NCBI GenBank assembly: GCA_963744005.1
Contig: CAVURU010000003.1
Span: 3,472,001 to 3,536,000, forward strand
Length of the DNA stretch: 64,000 nucleotides
Direction: 5' to 3'
Source: Palsa-504 sp963744005
GTDB lineage: Bacteria; Actinomycetota; Actinomycetes; Streptosporangiales; Streptosporangiaceae
The notes under the pieces: model-generated
The model's input: only the letters and a program-made list of their open reading frames with translations
What the model was told of the DNA's origin: nothing
The model's database searches: none
Shown: piece after piece, positions 50,744 through 59,924 of the stretch
How the letters are laid out: each line of letters begins with the position of its first letter
How positions within the stretch are numbered: the first letter of the stretch is position 1
Program-made: the position numbers and the translations under genes

Positions 50744-52504
50744 TCAGAACCCGAGACCGGTTCCGCTGTCGCTCGGGCTCGGGCTGGACGGCGGAGTGGT
50801 CGTGACGGACGGCGTAGGCGTCGGCGACGGCGAGGCGCCGTTCTGGACGAAGATGGTGACCGTCGATCCCTTGGCCGCCGTGCCGCTGGAGGCGGGCTGC
50901 TGGGAGAACACGGTGCCGTTGGCGTACTGAGCGGGGCCCGACCCCTGCTGGACGCTGACGGCGAAGCCTGCCGTGGACAGCACCTGATTGGCCGTCTGCT
51001 GGGAGTCGCCGACCACCGACGGCACCGGGACGGCCCCGCCGGAGACCGTGATCGTCACCGTCGTGCCCGGCGTGGCGGTACCGCCGCTCGGGTTCTGGCT
51101 GACCACCGTGCCGGACGGCTGAGTGGACGTCGGATCGGACTTGACCGAGTAGTTGAAGCCCTTGGACTGGAGCGTGGCCTGAGCCTGCGCCTCCTGCTGG
51201 CCGACCACGTTCGGCACCGCGACCGGCGCGACCCCGGTGGAGACGTACAGCGTGACCAGGGTGTTCGGGGCCACGTTGTTACCCTGCGCCGGGTTGGAGC
51301 TGATGACCAGCCCCTTCTGCACGCTGTTGCTGGACTCCTCGACCACCGCCGAGCGCAGGTTCGCGGCGCTGATGTCTTTCTGCGCGGTGGCCACCGGCAG
51401 GTTGTCCACCAGCGGCACCGAGGTGGACTTGCCCCCGGCCAGCAGGTAGTAGGCCACGCCGATGACGACGCCGAGGACCAGGACCAGCCCCAGGACCCAC
51501 GGAATCCACTGACGGCTGCGCCGTCGGCCGTCGTCGTAGCCTCCGCCGTCGTAGTCGCCGACCGCCGGGATGGCCGAGGTCCGGCCGGTGGCCATCGAGT
51601 CCGCGCCCATCCGCTGGGTGCCCTGGTACATCTCGGCCCGGGTCGGCGGCGCGGCCGTCACCGGCAGGCCGGAGGCAGCGCGCTGCAGGTCGGCTCGCAT
51701 GTCGGCCGCGGTCTGGTACCGGTCGGCCGGGGACTTGGCCATGGCCTTGAGCACGATCGCGTCGGCCCACGGCGGGACCTCCGGGTCGACGCGGGACGGC
51801 GGGACCGGGTCCTCCCGGACGTGCTGGTAGGCGATCGCGACCGGTGAGTCGCCGGTGAACGGCGGCCGGCCGGTGAGCAGCTCGTACAGCAGGCAGCCGG
51901 TGGAGTACAGGTCACTGCGCGAATCGACCCGCTCGCCCCGCGCCTGCTCGGGCGACAGGTACTGGGCGGTCCCGATCACCTGGGCCGTCTGGGTCATCGT
52001 GGCCTGGGCGTCGCTCATGGCCCGGGCGATGCCGAAGTCCATGACCTTGATGTCGCCGTTGCGGGTCACCATGACGTTGCCCGGCTTGATGTCCCGGTGC
52101 ACGATGCCGGCCTGGTGGCTGTACTCCAGGGCCCGCAGGACGCCGTCGATGATCTCCAGCGACCGCTCCGGCAGCAGCCGGTGGCCGTCCTGCAGCAGGT
52201 CCCGGACCGTGCGGCCGTCGACGTACTCCATCACGATGTAAGGCACCGGGACACCGGTGGCCATGTCCTCGCCGGTGTCGTAGACGGCGACGATGTTCGG
52301 GTGGTTCAGCGACGCGGCGGACTGGGCCTCCCGGCGGAACCTGGCCTGGAAAATCTGGTCCCGGGCCAGGTCGGCGCGCAGTGTCTTGATCGCGACGATC
52401 CGGTCCAGCCGGATGTCGCGGGCACGGTACACCTCCGCCATGCCGCCGCGGCCAACCACGCCGTCGAGCTCATAGCGGCCGCCGAGTAGACGGGGCTGTG
52501 TCAT
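50744..52504 (-). CDS. pknB: Ser/Thr protein kinase PknB with PASTA domains
   Basis: 586 residues from the ATG at 52504. The cytosolic kinase domain has the Gly loop VGRGGMAEVYRA, K40 (VAIKTL), HRDIKPGN (136-143), DFG (156-158) and an activation loop with TMTQTAQVIGTAQYLSPEQ, whose Thr pair is the autophosphorylation site. A single membrane span (about 333-355) follows, then three extracellular PASTA domains (about 363-555; VPNVVGQ and VPSVVGD mark two) that bind muropeptides, and a Ser/Pro/Thr tail. It senses peptidoglycan fragments and controls wall synthesis with PknA, FhaA and PstP. Last gene of the leftward operon. Confidence 0.95.
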   Translation of the reverse strand: MTQPRLLGGRYELDGVVGRGGMAEVYRARDIRLDRIVAIKTLRADLARDQIFQARFRREAQSAASLNHPNIVAVYDTGEDMATGVPVPYIVMEYVDGRTVRDLLQDGHRLLPERSLEIIDGVLRALEYSHQAGIVHRDIKPGNVMVTRNGDIKVMDFGIARAMSDAQATMTQTAQVIGTAQYLSPEQARGERVDSRSDLYSTGCLLYELLTGRPPFTGDSPVAIAYQHVREDPVPPSRVDPEVPPWADAIVLKAMAKSPADRYQTAADMRADLQRAASGLPVTAAPPTRAEMYQGTQRMGADSMATGRTSAIPAVGDYDGGGYDDGRRRSRQWIPWVLGLVLVLGVVIGVAYYLLAGGKSTSVPLVDNLPVATAQKDISAANLRSAVVEESSNSVQKGLVISSNPAQGNNVAPNTLVTLYVSTGVAPVAVPNVVGQQEAQAQATLQSKGFNYSVKSDPTSTQPSGTVVSQNPSGGTATPGTTVTITVSGGAVPVPSVVGDSQQTANQVLSTAGFAVSVQQGSGPAQYANGTVFSQQPASSGTAAKGSTVTIFVQNGASPSPTPTPSVTTTPPSSPSPSDSGTGLGF

Positions 52505-52544
52505 GTCTCGCACTCTGCCAAACCACCCTGCGTATCGCCAGTAT

Positions 52545-53909
52545 CTAGGACGACGACGACGGCGACGACGAGGAGGAACTCGACGATGCCGATGCCGACG
52601 ACGATGAAGAGGCACTTGCTGATGCCGAACTGCTCGCCGACGAGCTGGGGCTCGCCGACGATGATGCCCTCGGTGACGAGGTCGGGCTGGAGGACTTCGT
52701 AGGCTTCGGGCTCGCCGTCGGGCCGGGTGCGGTGGACGACCGTTCCACGGTACTCGGACTCAGGCTGGCCGCGACCGGAGGACTGGGCAGCGGGGTCCCG
52801 GCCGAGGAGCTGATGTGCTGCACCGTGTTGCCGCCGGTGTCTCCGCTGGTCTGGCCCTGGAGGTGCCCGCTGAGGTACAGCCCGGCTACGGCCGCGAGGG
52901 CGCACAGCACGGCGGTCAGGCCGGCCATCGCCCAGCGGCGCCCGCCGCGGCGCGGGGCCAGCGGGCCTGGTGCGTCGTAGCCCTCGGGCAGCGGTCCGGT
53001 CGGCCCGGCGGGCAGGTCCCCCCTGGTCACCGCCGCCGCGGCGGAGCCGGGGAACTCGCCGCCCGCGGCGGAACCGCCCAGCGAGAGCGTCTCGCGCAGC
53101 ATGTCCGCGCGGTCGGCGACCACCCGGGCGCTGGCCGGGCGTTCCGCGGGAGTCTTGGCCAGCATGTCGTAGACCAGCTCGGCCACCGGCGCGGGCACGT
53201 CCGGCGGCAGCTCCGGGACCGGCTCGTGCTTGTGCGCGTAAGCGATGGCCAGCGGCTCGCGGGCGGTGAACGGCACCTGCCCGGCCAGGCATTCGTAGGC
53301 GACCACGCCGAGGGAGTAGATGTCGGAGGAGGCGTCCAGCGGCTCGCCGGTGGCCTGCTCGGGCGACACGTACATAGCCGTGCCCATGACCATGCCGGTC
53401 TCGGTCAGGTGCGCGGCCGCGGTGGCTCGCACCGCGGTGGCGATGCCGAAGTCGGTGATCTTGGTGATGCCGCCGGTGGCCACGAGCAGGTTGCCCGGCT
53501 TGATGTCGCGGTGCACGATGCCGGCCTGGTGCGCGGCGTCCAGCGCGCGCGCCGCCTGGCGTACCAGGTCCAGGGTGGCGTCGGCGGACAGCCGCCCGGC
53601 CCGGGCCAAGATCGCGGCCAGCGGCTCGCCCGGCACCAGCTCCATGATCAGGAACGCGCCGCCGAACTCGGCGGACTCGCCGTAGTCGTAGACCCGGGCG
53701 ATACCGGGGTGGGACAGGCTGGCCGCGTACCGGGCCTCGGCCCGGAAGCGGGCCAGGAACGCCTCGTCGCCGGCCCGGCCGGTCGGCAGCAGCTTCACCG
53801 CGACCGCGCGGTTGAGCAGTGAGTCCTCGCCGCGCCATACCTCACCCATGCCGCCGGCCGCGATCCGGTCGGTCAGCCGGTAACGGCTCGCCAGCAGGTA
53901 ATCGGTCAC
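52545..53909 (-). CDS. pknA: Ser/Thr protein kinase PknA with Ser-rich extracellular tail
   Basis: 454 residues, GTG start directly after the pbpA stop. Kinase motifs: AAGGMGEVWRG, K39 (VAVKLL), HRDIKPGNLL (133-142), DFGIATAV and a Thr-containing activation loop (AAHLTETGMVMGTAMYVSPE). One membrane span (about 326-347) is followed by an outside tail of about 105 residues whose last 70 are almost only Ser, Ala and Pro, a low-complexity region. There are no PASTA domains, as is usual for PknA. It phosphorylates division and wall enzymes together with PknB. The gap to pknB is 40 bases. Confidence 0.93.
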   Translation of the reverse strand: MTDYLLASRYRLTDRIAAGGMGEVWRGEDSLLNRAVAVKLLPTGRAGDEAFLARFRAEARYAASLSHPGIARVYDYGESAEFGGAFLIMELVPGEPLAAILARAGRLSADATLDLVRQAARALDAAHQAGIVHRDIKPGNLLVATGGITKITDFGIATAVRATAAAHLTETGMVMGTAMYVSPEQATGEPLDASSDIYSLGVVAYECLAGQVPFTAREPLAIAYAHKHEPVPELPPDVPAPVAELVYDMLAKTPAERPASARVVADRADMLRETLSLGGSAAGGEFPGSAAAAVTRGDLPAGPTGPLPEGYDAPGPLAPRRGGRRWAMAGLTAVLCALAAVAGLYLSGHLQGQTSGDTGGNTVQHISSSAGTPLPSPPVAASLSPSTVERSSTAPGPTASPKPTKSSSPTSSPRASSSASPSSSASSSASASASSSSSASASSSSSSSSPSSSS

Positions 53910-55391
53910 TTACTTCCCCAGGGTGGCCAGGTAGGCCTTGATGACCTGGACAGCGATAGGTGCAGCCGCGGTCGCGCCGTAGCCACCGCCTTGAATTATG
54001 ACGCCCACGGCGATCTGCGGGTTGTCGTAGGGCGCATAAGCAGTGAAGACCGCGTCATCCAGGCCGGTGTTGTTGGTGCCGTTCTGCGCCGTGCCGGTCT
54101 TGCCGGCCATGGTGAAGCCCACCGCCCCGGAGTTGTAGGCGTTGGCCGTCCCGTCGGAATCCTGGACCGCGGCCAGCATCATCTGGCCCACGCCGGAGGC
54201 GACCGTGGGCGACAGCGCCTGGCTGAGCTGCGTGGGACTGGTCGTGTCGACTGTGCTCAGGTCGCTCGCGGTGACCTGCTTGACCAGGTGCGGCGTCATC
54301 AGCTTGCCGCCGTCGGCGACGGCGGAGGCGAACATGGCCACCTGGAGCGGGGTCACGGTGTCGCTGTACTGGCCGATGGCCGAGAACGCGGTGAGGGCCT
54401 GGCTCGGCGGGATCACGTAGTGGCTCGGGGTGACCGGCATCGGGATCTTCAGGGTCGTGTCGTTCATGCCGAACAGCTCGGCGGAGTTGTTCAGCTCCTG
54501 GCCGCCCAGGGTCATGCCCATGCTGCCGAAGGTGGTGTCGCAGGACTGGGCGAAGGCCGTGATCAGCGGCACCTGCCCGCTGCCGTCCCCGCAAACTTCA
54601 CCGTCGTTGTTGGTCAGCACGTGCGTGGTCTGCGGCAGCTTCAGCTCGGTGGGCGAGTACACGCTGGTCTGCGGGCTGCTCCCGGCATTCTTGGTCAGGT
54701 ATCCGCCGCTGGTCACGATCTTGAAGGTGGAGCCGGGCGGCCAGGTGTAGTTGATGGCCCGGTTCAGCAGCGGGTTGCCGGCCTGCTTGAGCAGCGCCTC
54801 GTCGGCCGCGTTCAGCTTGCCGCCGTCGTGGGTGGCCAGCACGTTGGGGTCGTAGCTCGGGAACGAGGCCATGGCCAGGATCGCGCCGGTCTGCGGGTCC
54901 AGCGCCACCACCGCGCCCGGCTTGCCCGCCGTGTCCCCCTCCAGGGCCTTCCAGGCCGCGTCCTGGGCCTTGGCGTTGACGGTGAGGGTGACGTTGGCGC
55001 CCTTGCGCGGCTTGCCGGTGAGCAGGTCGATGAGGTTCCGGACGGTCAGCGAGGAGTCGCTGCCGTTCAGCACCGAGTTCTCGTACTTTTCGATCCCGCT
55101 CTCGCTGTAGAGCGTGTCGTACCCGGTCACCGGCGCGTACTCCGGTCCGTGGGCGTACTTGCGCTGGTACTTGTAGACGTCGCTGCTCGGGGTGGACTGG
55201 GCCACCGTCACCCCGTCGGACGTCACGATGCTGCCGCGCTGATACTGAAACTGCGCTTCGAACGCCCGCGCGTTATTCGGCTTGCTGGCCAGGCTGGCCG
55301 TCTGGAAGCCCTGCACGTAGTTCACGTTGATCAGCAGCAGCACGAACATGACCAGGACGGCGATCGAGATCCGCCGCAGCGCGCGGTTCAC
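53910..55391 (-). CDS. pbpA: Penicillin-binding protein PbpA (class B transpeptidase)
   Basis: 493 residues, GTG start overlapping the rodA stop by four bases. An N-terminal anchor (ISIAVLVMFVLLLINVNYVQ) is followed by a dimer-type N domain and the transpeptidase domain. Active-site motifs are S221-x-x-K224 (PGSTFKIV), S283-C-D (AQSCDTTF) and K431-T-G (AGKTGTAQ). It cross-links peptidoglycan, working with the glycosyltransferase RodA just upstream, and is a target of the local kinases in other Actinobacteria. It abuts pknA without a gap. Confidence 0.95.
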   Translation of the reverse strand: MNRALRRISIAVLVMFVLLLINVNYVQGFQTASLASKPNNARAFEAQFQYQRGSIVTSDGVTVAQSTPSSDVYKYQRKYAHGPEYAPVTGYDTLYSESGIEKYENSVLNGSDSSLTVRNLIDLLTGKPRKGANVTLTVNAKAQDAAWKALEGDTAGKPGAVVALDPQTGAILAMASFPSYDPNVLATHDGGKLNAADEALLKQAGNPLLNRAINYTWPPGSTFKIVTSGGYLTKNAGSSPQTSVYSPTELKLPQTTHVLTNNDGEVCGDGSGQVPLITAFAQSCDTTFGSMGMTLGGQELNNSAELFGMNDTTLKIPMPVTPSHYVIPPSQALTAFSAIGQYSDTVTPLQVAMFASAVADGGKLMTPHLVKQVTASDLSTVDTTSPTQLSQALSPTVASGVGQMMLAAVQDSDGTANAYNSGAVGFTMAGKTGTAQNGTNNTGLDDAVFTAYAPYDNPQIAVGVIIQGGGYGATAAAPIAVQVIKAYLATLGK

Positions 55392-56806
55392 TTGAGCGAC
55401 ACGACCTGCGTCAGCCCCTCCTCCTGAATCGGCCGCGGCGGCGGCCGCCGGGCCGAGTCGCTGATCCGGACCAGCAGCGCGATGAGCATCCAGCTCGCCA
55501 CCAGCGAGGACCCGCCCTGGGACAGGAACGGCGTGGTGATGCCGGTCAGCGGGATGAGCCGCGTCACGCCGCCGACGATCACGAAGACCTGCAGCGCGAG
55601 CATGAACGACAGGCCGCCCGCCAGCAGCTTGGAGAACGGATCCTTGACCAGCATCGCGGTGCGCAGCCCGCGCTGCACGATCAGCCCGTAGATGAGCAGG
55701 ATGGCCATCACCCCGGCCAGCCCCAGCTCCTCCCCGAAGGCGGTGAAGACCAGGTCGCTCTGGACCAGCGGCGTGATGTACGGCTGGCCGCCGCCCAGGC
55801 CCTTGCCGAGCAGCCCGCCGCTGCCCATCCCGTACAGGCCCTGGACGAGCTGGTAGGCGTCGTGGCTGGGATTCTGCCCGCTGAACGGGTGCAGCCAGAT
55901 GGTGAAGCGCTCGCCCACGTGGCCGAACAGCTTGCTGGCCGTGAAGGCGCCGACGACGAACATGATGAAGCCCAGCAGCAGCCAGGAGGTCCGCGAGGTG
56001 GCGATGTACAGCATGGCCACGAACAGGCCCATGAACAGGGCGCTGGTGCCGATGTCGCTCTCGAAGACCAGCAGCAGCAGGCTGGCCGCCCAGATGGCCA
56101 GGATGGGGCCCAGATCACGCGCCCGGGGCAGGTCGATGCCCAGCACCCGCCGTCCGGCCAGGGCCAGCGCGTCCCGCTTGACGACCAGGTACCCGGCGAA
56201 CGACACGGCCAGGGCCAGCTTGGCGAACTCCTCCGGCTGCAGGGTGAACCCGCCCACCTTGACCTGGATCTTCGCCCCGTACACCTCGCTGATCGACGAG
56301 GGCAGCAGCGCGGGCAGAGCCAGCAGGACCAGCCCGAGGGCGCCGAGGGTGTAGGTGTAGCGCTGCAGCCGGCGGGCCTCGCGGATGACGGCCAGGATGC
56401 CGACGAAGCAGGCCATGCCGATGGCGGTGTAGAGGATCTGGATCCCGGTCGCCGACGGGCTCAGCGGAGCGGACAACAGCTTGCCCTGGGCGGCCAGCCG
56501 GTAGGTCATCATGATGCCCAGGCCGTTGAGCAGCGCCGCGAGCGGGAGCAGCAGCGGGTCCGCCCACGGAGCCAGCCGCCGCACGGCCAGGTGCCCGGCC
56601 AGGGTGATGATCACGAAGGCGCCCAGGTACTCGGCCATCGACGAGGGCAGCTTGCCGGTCAGGCTGTAGCCCACGTTCGCGAACGCGAAGGCGACCAGCG
56701 CGAACACGAACAGGAGCATGATCAGCTCGGTGCGCCGCCGCCGGGCCTGCGGCAGCTGCGAGCCGTCCGGCTCGAGCACCGGCGACGGGGCCGTGATGCT
56801 GCTCAC
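55388..56806 (-). CDS. rodA: SEDS peptidoglycan glycosyltransferase RodA/FtsW
   Basis: 472 residues, GTG start, about 12 membrane segments. SEDS features: LQPEEFAKLALAVSFAGYLV (the LQPSEFxK motif with Pro-Glu in the third place), LLVFESDIGTSALFMGLFVA (with the catalytic Asp), and LVQGLYGMGSGGLLGKGLGG in the large loop, then FGEELGLAGVMAILLIYGLI and ITTPFLSQGGSSLVASWML. It polymerises lipid II into glycan strands for the partner PbpA. The overlap with pbpA (four bases) implies coupled translation. Confidence 0.95.
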   Translation of the reverse strand: MSSITAPSPVLEPDGSQLPQARRRRTELIMLLFVFALVAFAFANVGYSLTGKLPSSMAEYLGAFVIITLAGHLAVRRLAPWADPLLLPLAALLNGLGIMMTYRLAAQGKLLSAPLSPSATGIQILYTAIGMACFVGILAVIREARRLQRYTYTLGALGLVLLALPALLPSSISEVYGAKIQVKVGGFTLQPEEFAKLALAVSFAGYLVVKRDALALAGRRVLGIDLPRARDLGPILAIWAASLLLLVFESDIGTSALFMGLFVAMLYIATSRTSWLLLGFIMFVVGAFTASKLFGHVGERFTIWLHPFSGQNPSHDAYQLVQGLYGMGSGGLLGKGLGGGQPYITPLVQSDLVFTAFGEELGLAGVMAILLIYGLIVQRGLRTAMLVKDPFSKLLAGGLSFMLALQVFVIVGGVTRLIPLTGITTPFLSQGGSSLVASWMLIALLVRISDSARRPPPRPIQEEGLTQVVSLK

Positions 56807-56843
56807 CGGGACCGCACCCCGTCCCGGGCGGTCGTCGCCCCGG

Positions 56844-58364
56844 TCAAGCCGACCCCGGAGTGCTTGACGGCAGGGCTGTGGCCTCGATCCCGAACACGGC
56901 GGGTGCCGGGCACAGGGCCGGAGCGGGATCGGGCTGCGGGCCGGGCTTGGCGATGCCGTTGACCGGCTTCTTCTGCTTCCTGGCCGCGTTCACCGCCGCG
57001 GTGTAGGCGTCCTCGTCGGTCTTCCACTGAGCCAGGGCCACGTAGGCGTTACGGCAGCTGTCGACGGCGCTCTGGATGGTCGTCACCGTCTGGCGGACCT
57101 GGGTCAGGCTGCCCGTGCTGTAGTCAGTCTTCACCGTCTGCTGGTAGTTGGACGGGACCTGGGACAGCAGGATGCCGGTCTGCTGATACGGGCTGGACCA
57201 GCTGAGCCCCACGATGCGCTGGCTGATGCCGCGGTAGATGACGACCTGGTTGTTGCTGTCGGTGCCGACGTAGTACTGGTTCTGGCTGACCCGCCAGAAG
57301 ACGTAGCCGCCGCCGATGACCACGGCGGCCAGGACCACCAGCGCCGTGGTCACGATGGGCCAGCGGCGCCGGGAGGGCCGCCGCGAGCGGGCCCGGTGGC
57401 CACGCCGGCCCAGCGGCTCGTCGTAGTCGAGGCCGTCGTCGTCCATGGTCAGCGGCATGCCCGCGGACGTCATCATCGGGTCCAGGTCACCGGCGGCCGA
57501 CTGGGCCAGCGGCGGCCCGTACCCGTCGTGATGGTCTTCCAGGCCGTGAATCGGCCCGGTGCCGTCCGGGGTCTCGGCCTCGGCCATGCTGGCTGCGGCT
57601 CCGGCCAGCACCGGGATGGTGGTCAGCGGCAGCTGGGTCGTCGCGGTGTCGACCACGTCCGCCACGATGCAGGTGATGTTGTCCGGCCCGCCGCCGTTGA
57701 TGGCCAGGTCGATGAGCTGGCGGGTCGCGGCGTCGGGATCCTCGACGGAGGCCAGCGTGTCCCGCAGCATCTCGTCGCTGACCACTCCGGACAGGCCGTC
57801 CGAGCACAGCAGGTACCGGTCGCCGACCAGGCTGTCGTGCACGGACAGGTCAGGCTCGGCCGACGACCGGCCGTCCAGCGCGCGCAGCAGCAGGGACCGC
57901 TGCGGGTGAGTGGCCACGTCGTCGACGCTGATCCGGCCCTCGTCGACGAGGGACTGCACCAGCGTGTGGTCGTGGGTGATCTGGTAGAGCTCGCCCTCGC
58001 GCAGCAGGTACCCGCGGGAGTCGCCGATGTGGCAGACGGCCGCGTGCCCGTCGGACCACAGCAGCGCCGTCAGCGTGGTGCCCATGCCCTCGACCGCCGG
58101 GTTGGCCAGGATCTTCTCGTGCAGCCGGGCGTTAGCCGCGCCGACCGCGGCGGCCAGCGCCTCGAGCATGTCGGTGCCGAAGGAGACCGTCTCGAGCTCC
58201 GAGATGGCCGAGATGGTCAGCGAGCTGGCCACCTCGCCGGCCGCGTGCCCGCCCATGCCGTCGGCTACGGCGAGCAGCCGCGGGCCCGCGTAGGCCGAGT
58301 CCTCGTTCCCCTCCCGGAGGAGGCCCACGTCGGACCGCACCGCGTAGCGGAGTTCGAGTGTCAT
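56844..58364 (-). CDS. pstP: PP2C-family Ser/Thr phosphatase PstP
   Basis: 506 residues. The PP2C domain has the metal-binding set: LREGNEDSAYAG (N20-E21-D22), LAVADGMGGHAAGEVASS (D35-G36), YLLCSDGLSGVVSDEML and GGPDNITCIVADV. After an acidic linker there is one membrane span (about 335-358) and a C-terminal outside domain of about 145 residues (QVVIYRGISQRIVGLSWS), common in longer actinobacterial homologues. It reverses PknA/PknB phosphorylation. The start overlaps the fhaB stop by four bases; rodA follows 37 bases later. Confidence 0.95.
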   Translation of the reverse strand: MTLELRYAVRSDVGLLREGNEDSAYAGPRLLAVADGMGGHAAGEVASSLTISAISELETVSFGTDMLEALAAAVGAANARLHEKILANPAVEGMGTTLTALLWSDGHAAVCHIGDSRGYLLREGELYQITHDHTLVQSLVDEGRISVDDVATHPQRSLLLRALDGRSSAEPDLSVHDSLVGDRYLLCSDGLSGVVSDEMLRDTLASVEDPDAATRQLIDLAINGGGPDNITCIVADVVDTATTQLPLTTIPVLAGAAASMAEAETPDGTGPIHGLEDHHDGYGPPLAQSAAGDLDPMMTSAGMPLTMDDDGLDYDEPLGRRGHRARSRRPSRRRWPIVTTALVVLAAVVIGGGYVFWRVSQNQYYVGTDSNNQVVIYRGISQRIVGLSWSSPYQQTGILLSQVPSNYQQTVKTDYSTGSLTQVRQTVTTIQSAVDSCRNAYVALAQWKTDEDAYTAAVNAARKQKKPVNGIAKPGPQPDPAPALCPAPAVFGIEATALPSSTPGSA

Positions 58365-58852
58365 CGGCGCAGTTCCAGGACGGTCTTACCGATCCGGACC
58401 GGCACGCCCACGGGAACCGGGGTCGGCCGCGTCACTTTCTGACGGTCCAGGTAGGTGCCGTTGGTCGAGCCGAGATCCTCGACGATCCACTGGCCGTCCT
58501 GCGGGAAGATACGGGCATGTCGGCTTGAAGCGTAGTCGTCGTTGAGCACCAGCGTGGCGTCATTCGCCCGCCCCAGCGTGATCTGCTGGTCGGCCAGGTC
58601 CAGGCTGGTGCCCTTCAGCGCGCCGGCCGTCACCACCAGCACCCGCGGCGAGCCCCGGCCGGGACGCGGCGGCCGGGCCGGGCGGGGCTGGCGCGGCGGC
58701 CGGGCGGACTGGGCCTGCCGGCCCCGCATGCGCCGCGGCAGGGCGGACCCGCCGAGCAGGTCGGTGCGCACCACCCCGATGGCCGCGATGACGAACAGCC
58801 ACAGCACGGCGAGGAAGGCCACCCTGATGATGGTGAGAGAAAGCTCGCTCAT
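58361..58852 (-). CDS. fhaB: FHA-domain protein FhaB (FipA-like)
   Basis: 163 residues. An N-terminal membrane span (about 8-27, IIRVAFLAVLWLFVIAAIGV) is followed by an Arg/Pro-rich linker and a C-terminal FHA domain (about 85-162). The phosphothreonine-binding residues are visible: LGRANDATLVLNDDYASSRH (Arg, Ser, Arg-His) and DLGSTNGTYLDRQKV. It reads phosphorylated partners of PknA/PknB at the division site. Four-base overlap with pstP and 21 bases after fhaA. Confidence 0.95.
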   Translation of the reverse strand: MSELSLTIIRVAFLAVLWLFVIAAIGVVRTDLLGGSALPRRMRGRQAQSARPPRQPRPARPPRPGRGSPRVLVVTAGALKGTSLDLADQQITLGRANDATLVLNDDYASSRHARIFPQDGQWIVEDLGSTNGTYLDRQKVTRPTPVPVGVPVRIGKTVLELRR

Positions 58853-58873
58853 CTGAGGCTACGTCCCTGGGCG

Positions 58874-59665
58874 TCAGTAACTGCCTGGGTATCCATTGCC
58901 CTGGCCATCCTGGCGGGGGTCCTGGCGGAAGACCAGCGTAGTGCGGCCCAGCGACACCTGCGTGCCGTCGGCGAGCGAGACCCGGCGCACCGGCTGGCTG
59001 TTGACGAAGGTGCCGTTGGTCGACCCCAGGTCGACGAGGACGACCTGGTCGTTCTCCACGCGCAGCTCGGCGTGGTGCCGGGACACGCCGGGATCCACCA
59101 GGCGCAGGTCGCAGTCGGTGCCCCGGCCGAGCAGCGTGACCGGGGTCTGCAGTTCGTAGGTGTGCTGGTTGTCGCCGGCCCCGGGCGCGCCGGGCGAGGA
59201 GACGAGCAGCCGCGGATGGCCGGGAAAGCCGCCTCCGCCGGGCCGGGGCAGGTCGCTGGCCGGCAGCCTGATCTCGCCGCCCTCGATGGTCGAGCCGCGG
59301 ATCACGCCGGACCGGATCCGGAACGTGCCGATCGTCATGTCGGGCACGCCCTCGAACCGCATCCGCACCGGGCCCACGAACGAATAACCCTGCTCCTTGG
59401 CGTAGTCGCGGGCCAGGTTGGCGAGCTCGACGCCCAGGCTCTCCGCGTACACATCGAGACGGTTGTGGTCGCTCTCGGCCAGCTCGACCACGAAATCGTT
59501 CGGCACCAGGGTGCGGCCCTTCGCCACGATGGCGGCGCGGTCGTCCATCTCCCGCTGTACCGCGCTGGCGATCTCGACGGGCTGCAGTTCTGACCTGAAG
59601 GCGCGGGCAAAGGCTCCCTCCACCATTCCTTCGAGCCGTCGCTCAAAGCGCTGCAGAACTCCCAA
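58874..59665 (-). CDS. fhaA: FHA-domain protein FhaA (DUF3662 + FHA)
   Basis: 263 residues from a TTG at 59665 with GGGAGGTG upstream. The N-terminal DUF3662 domain (MGVLQRFERRLEGMVEGAFA, about 1-125) is followed by a Gly/Pro linker and an FHA domain (about 175-250; LLGRGTDCDLRLVDPGVSRH, VDLGSTNGTFVNSQPV). FhaA binds phosphorylated MviN/MurJ and PknB and holds back peptidoglycan synthesis. First gene of the leftward operon fhaA-fhaB-pstP-rodA-pbpA-pknA-pknB; its promoter must lie in the 86 bases before the divergent tRNA-Leu. Confidence 0.95.
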   Translation of the reverse strand: MGVLQRFERRLEGMVEGAFARAFRSELQPVEIASAVQREMDDRAAIVAKGRTLVPNDFVVELAESDHNRLDVYAESLGVELANLARDYAKEQGYSFVGPVRMRFEGVPDMTIGTFRIRSGVIRGSTIEGGEIRLPASDLPRPGGGGFPGHPRLLVSSPGAPGAGDNQHTYELQTPVTLLGRGTDCDLRLVDPGVSRHHAELRVENDQVVLVDLGSTNGTFVNSQPVRRVSLADGTQVSLGRTTLVFRQDPRQDGQGNGYPGSY

Positions 59666-59751
59666 CGTGCCACCTCCCTTCCCGTCTCGTTCACCCGATC
59701 GTATCCGGGGCGCGGGAGCGTTCGGGGTCGTGCTAACCTACTCGTTGCCCA

Positions 59752-59834
59752 GGGCGGGTGGCGGAACGGCAGACGCGCACGGTTCAGGTCCGTGTGTCCG
59801 AAAGGACGTGAGGGTTCAAATCCCTCCTCGCCCA
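59752..59834 (+). tRNA. tRNA-Leu (CAG)
   Basis: 83 bases fold as a class II tRNA. Acceptor GGGCGGG (59752-59758) pairs with CTCGCCC (59827-59833, one G-T). The anticodon arm is cacgg-TTCAGGT-ccgtg, anticodon CAG. A long variable arm (tgtccgaaaggacg) marks Leu, and the T-arm is gaggg-TTCAAAT-ccctc. Discriminator A at 59834; no CCA is encoded. In many Actinobacteria tRNA-Leu(CAG) lies exactly here, divergent from fhaA. Confidence 0.95.
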
Positions 59835-59852
59835 CTGTGCGAGATATATGCA

Positions 59853-59887
59853 GACGCCCCGGACCCTTGCGGGTCCGGGGCGTCTTG
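59853..59887 (+). terminator. Rho-independent terminator after tRNA-Leu
   Basis: A perfect 14-bp hairpin, 59853-59866 with 59871-59884 around the loop ttgc, rich in G/C and followed by a short TT. It lies 18 bases after the tRNA end and is also close enough to serve the convergent stress-protein gene. Confidence 0.85.
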
Positions 59888-59924
59888 CTGGGCGCTGCTC
59901 GCTGGGGCCGCGGCGAGCCCGGCG

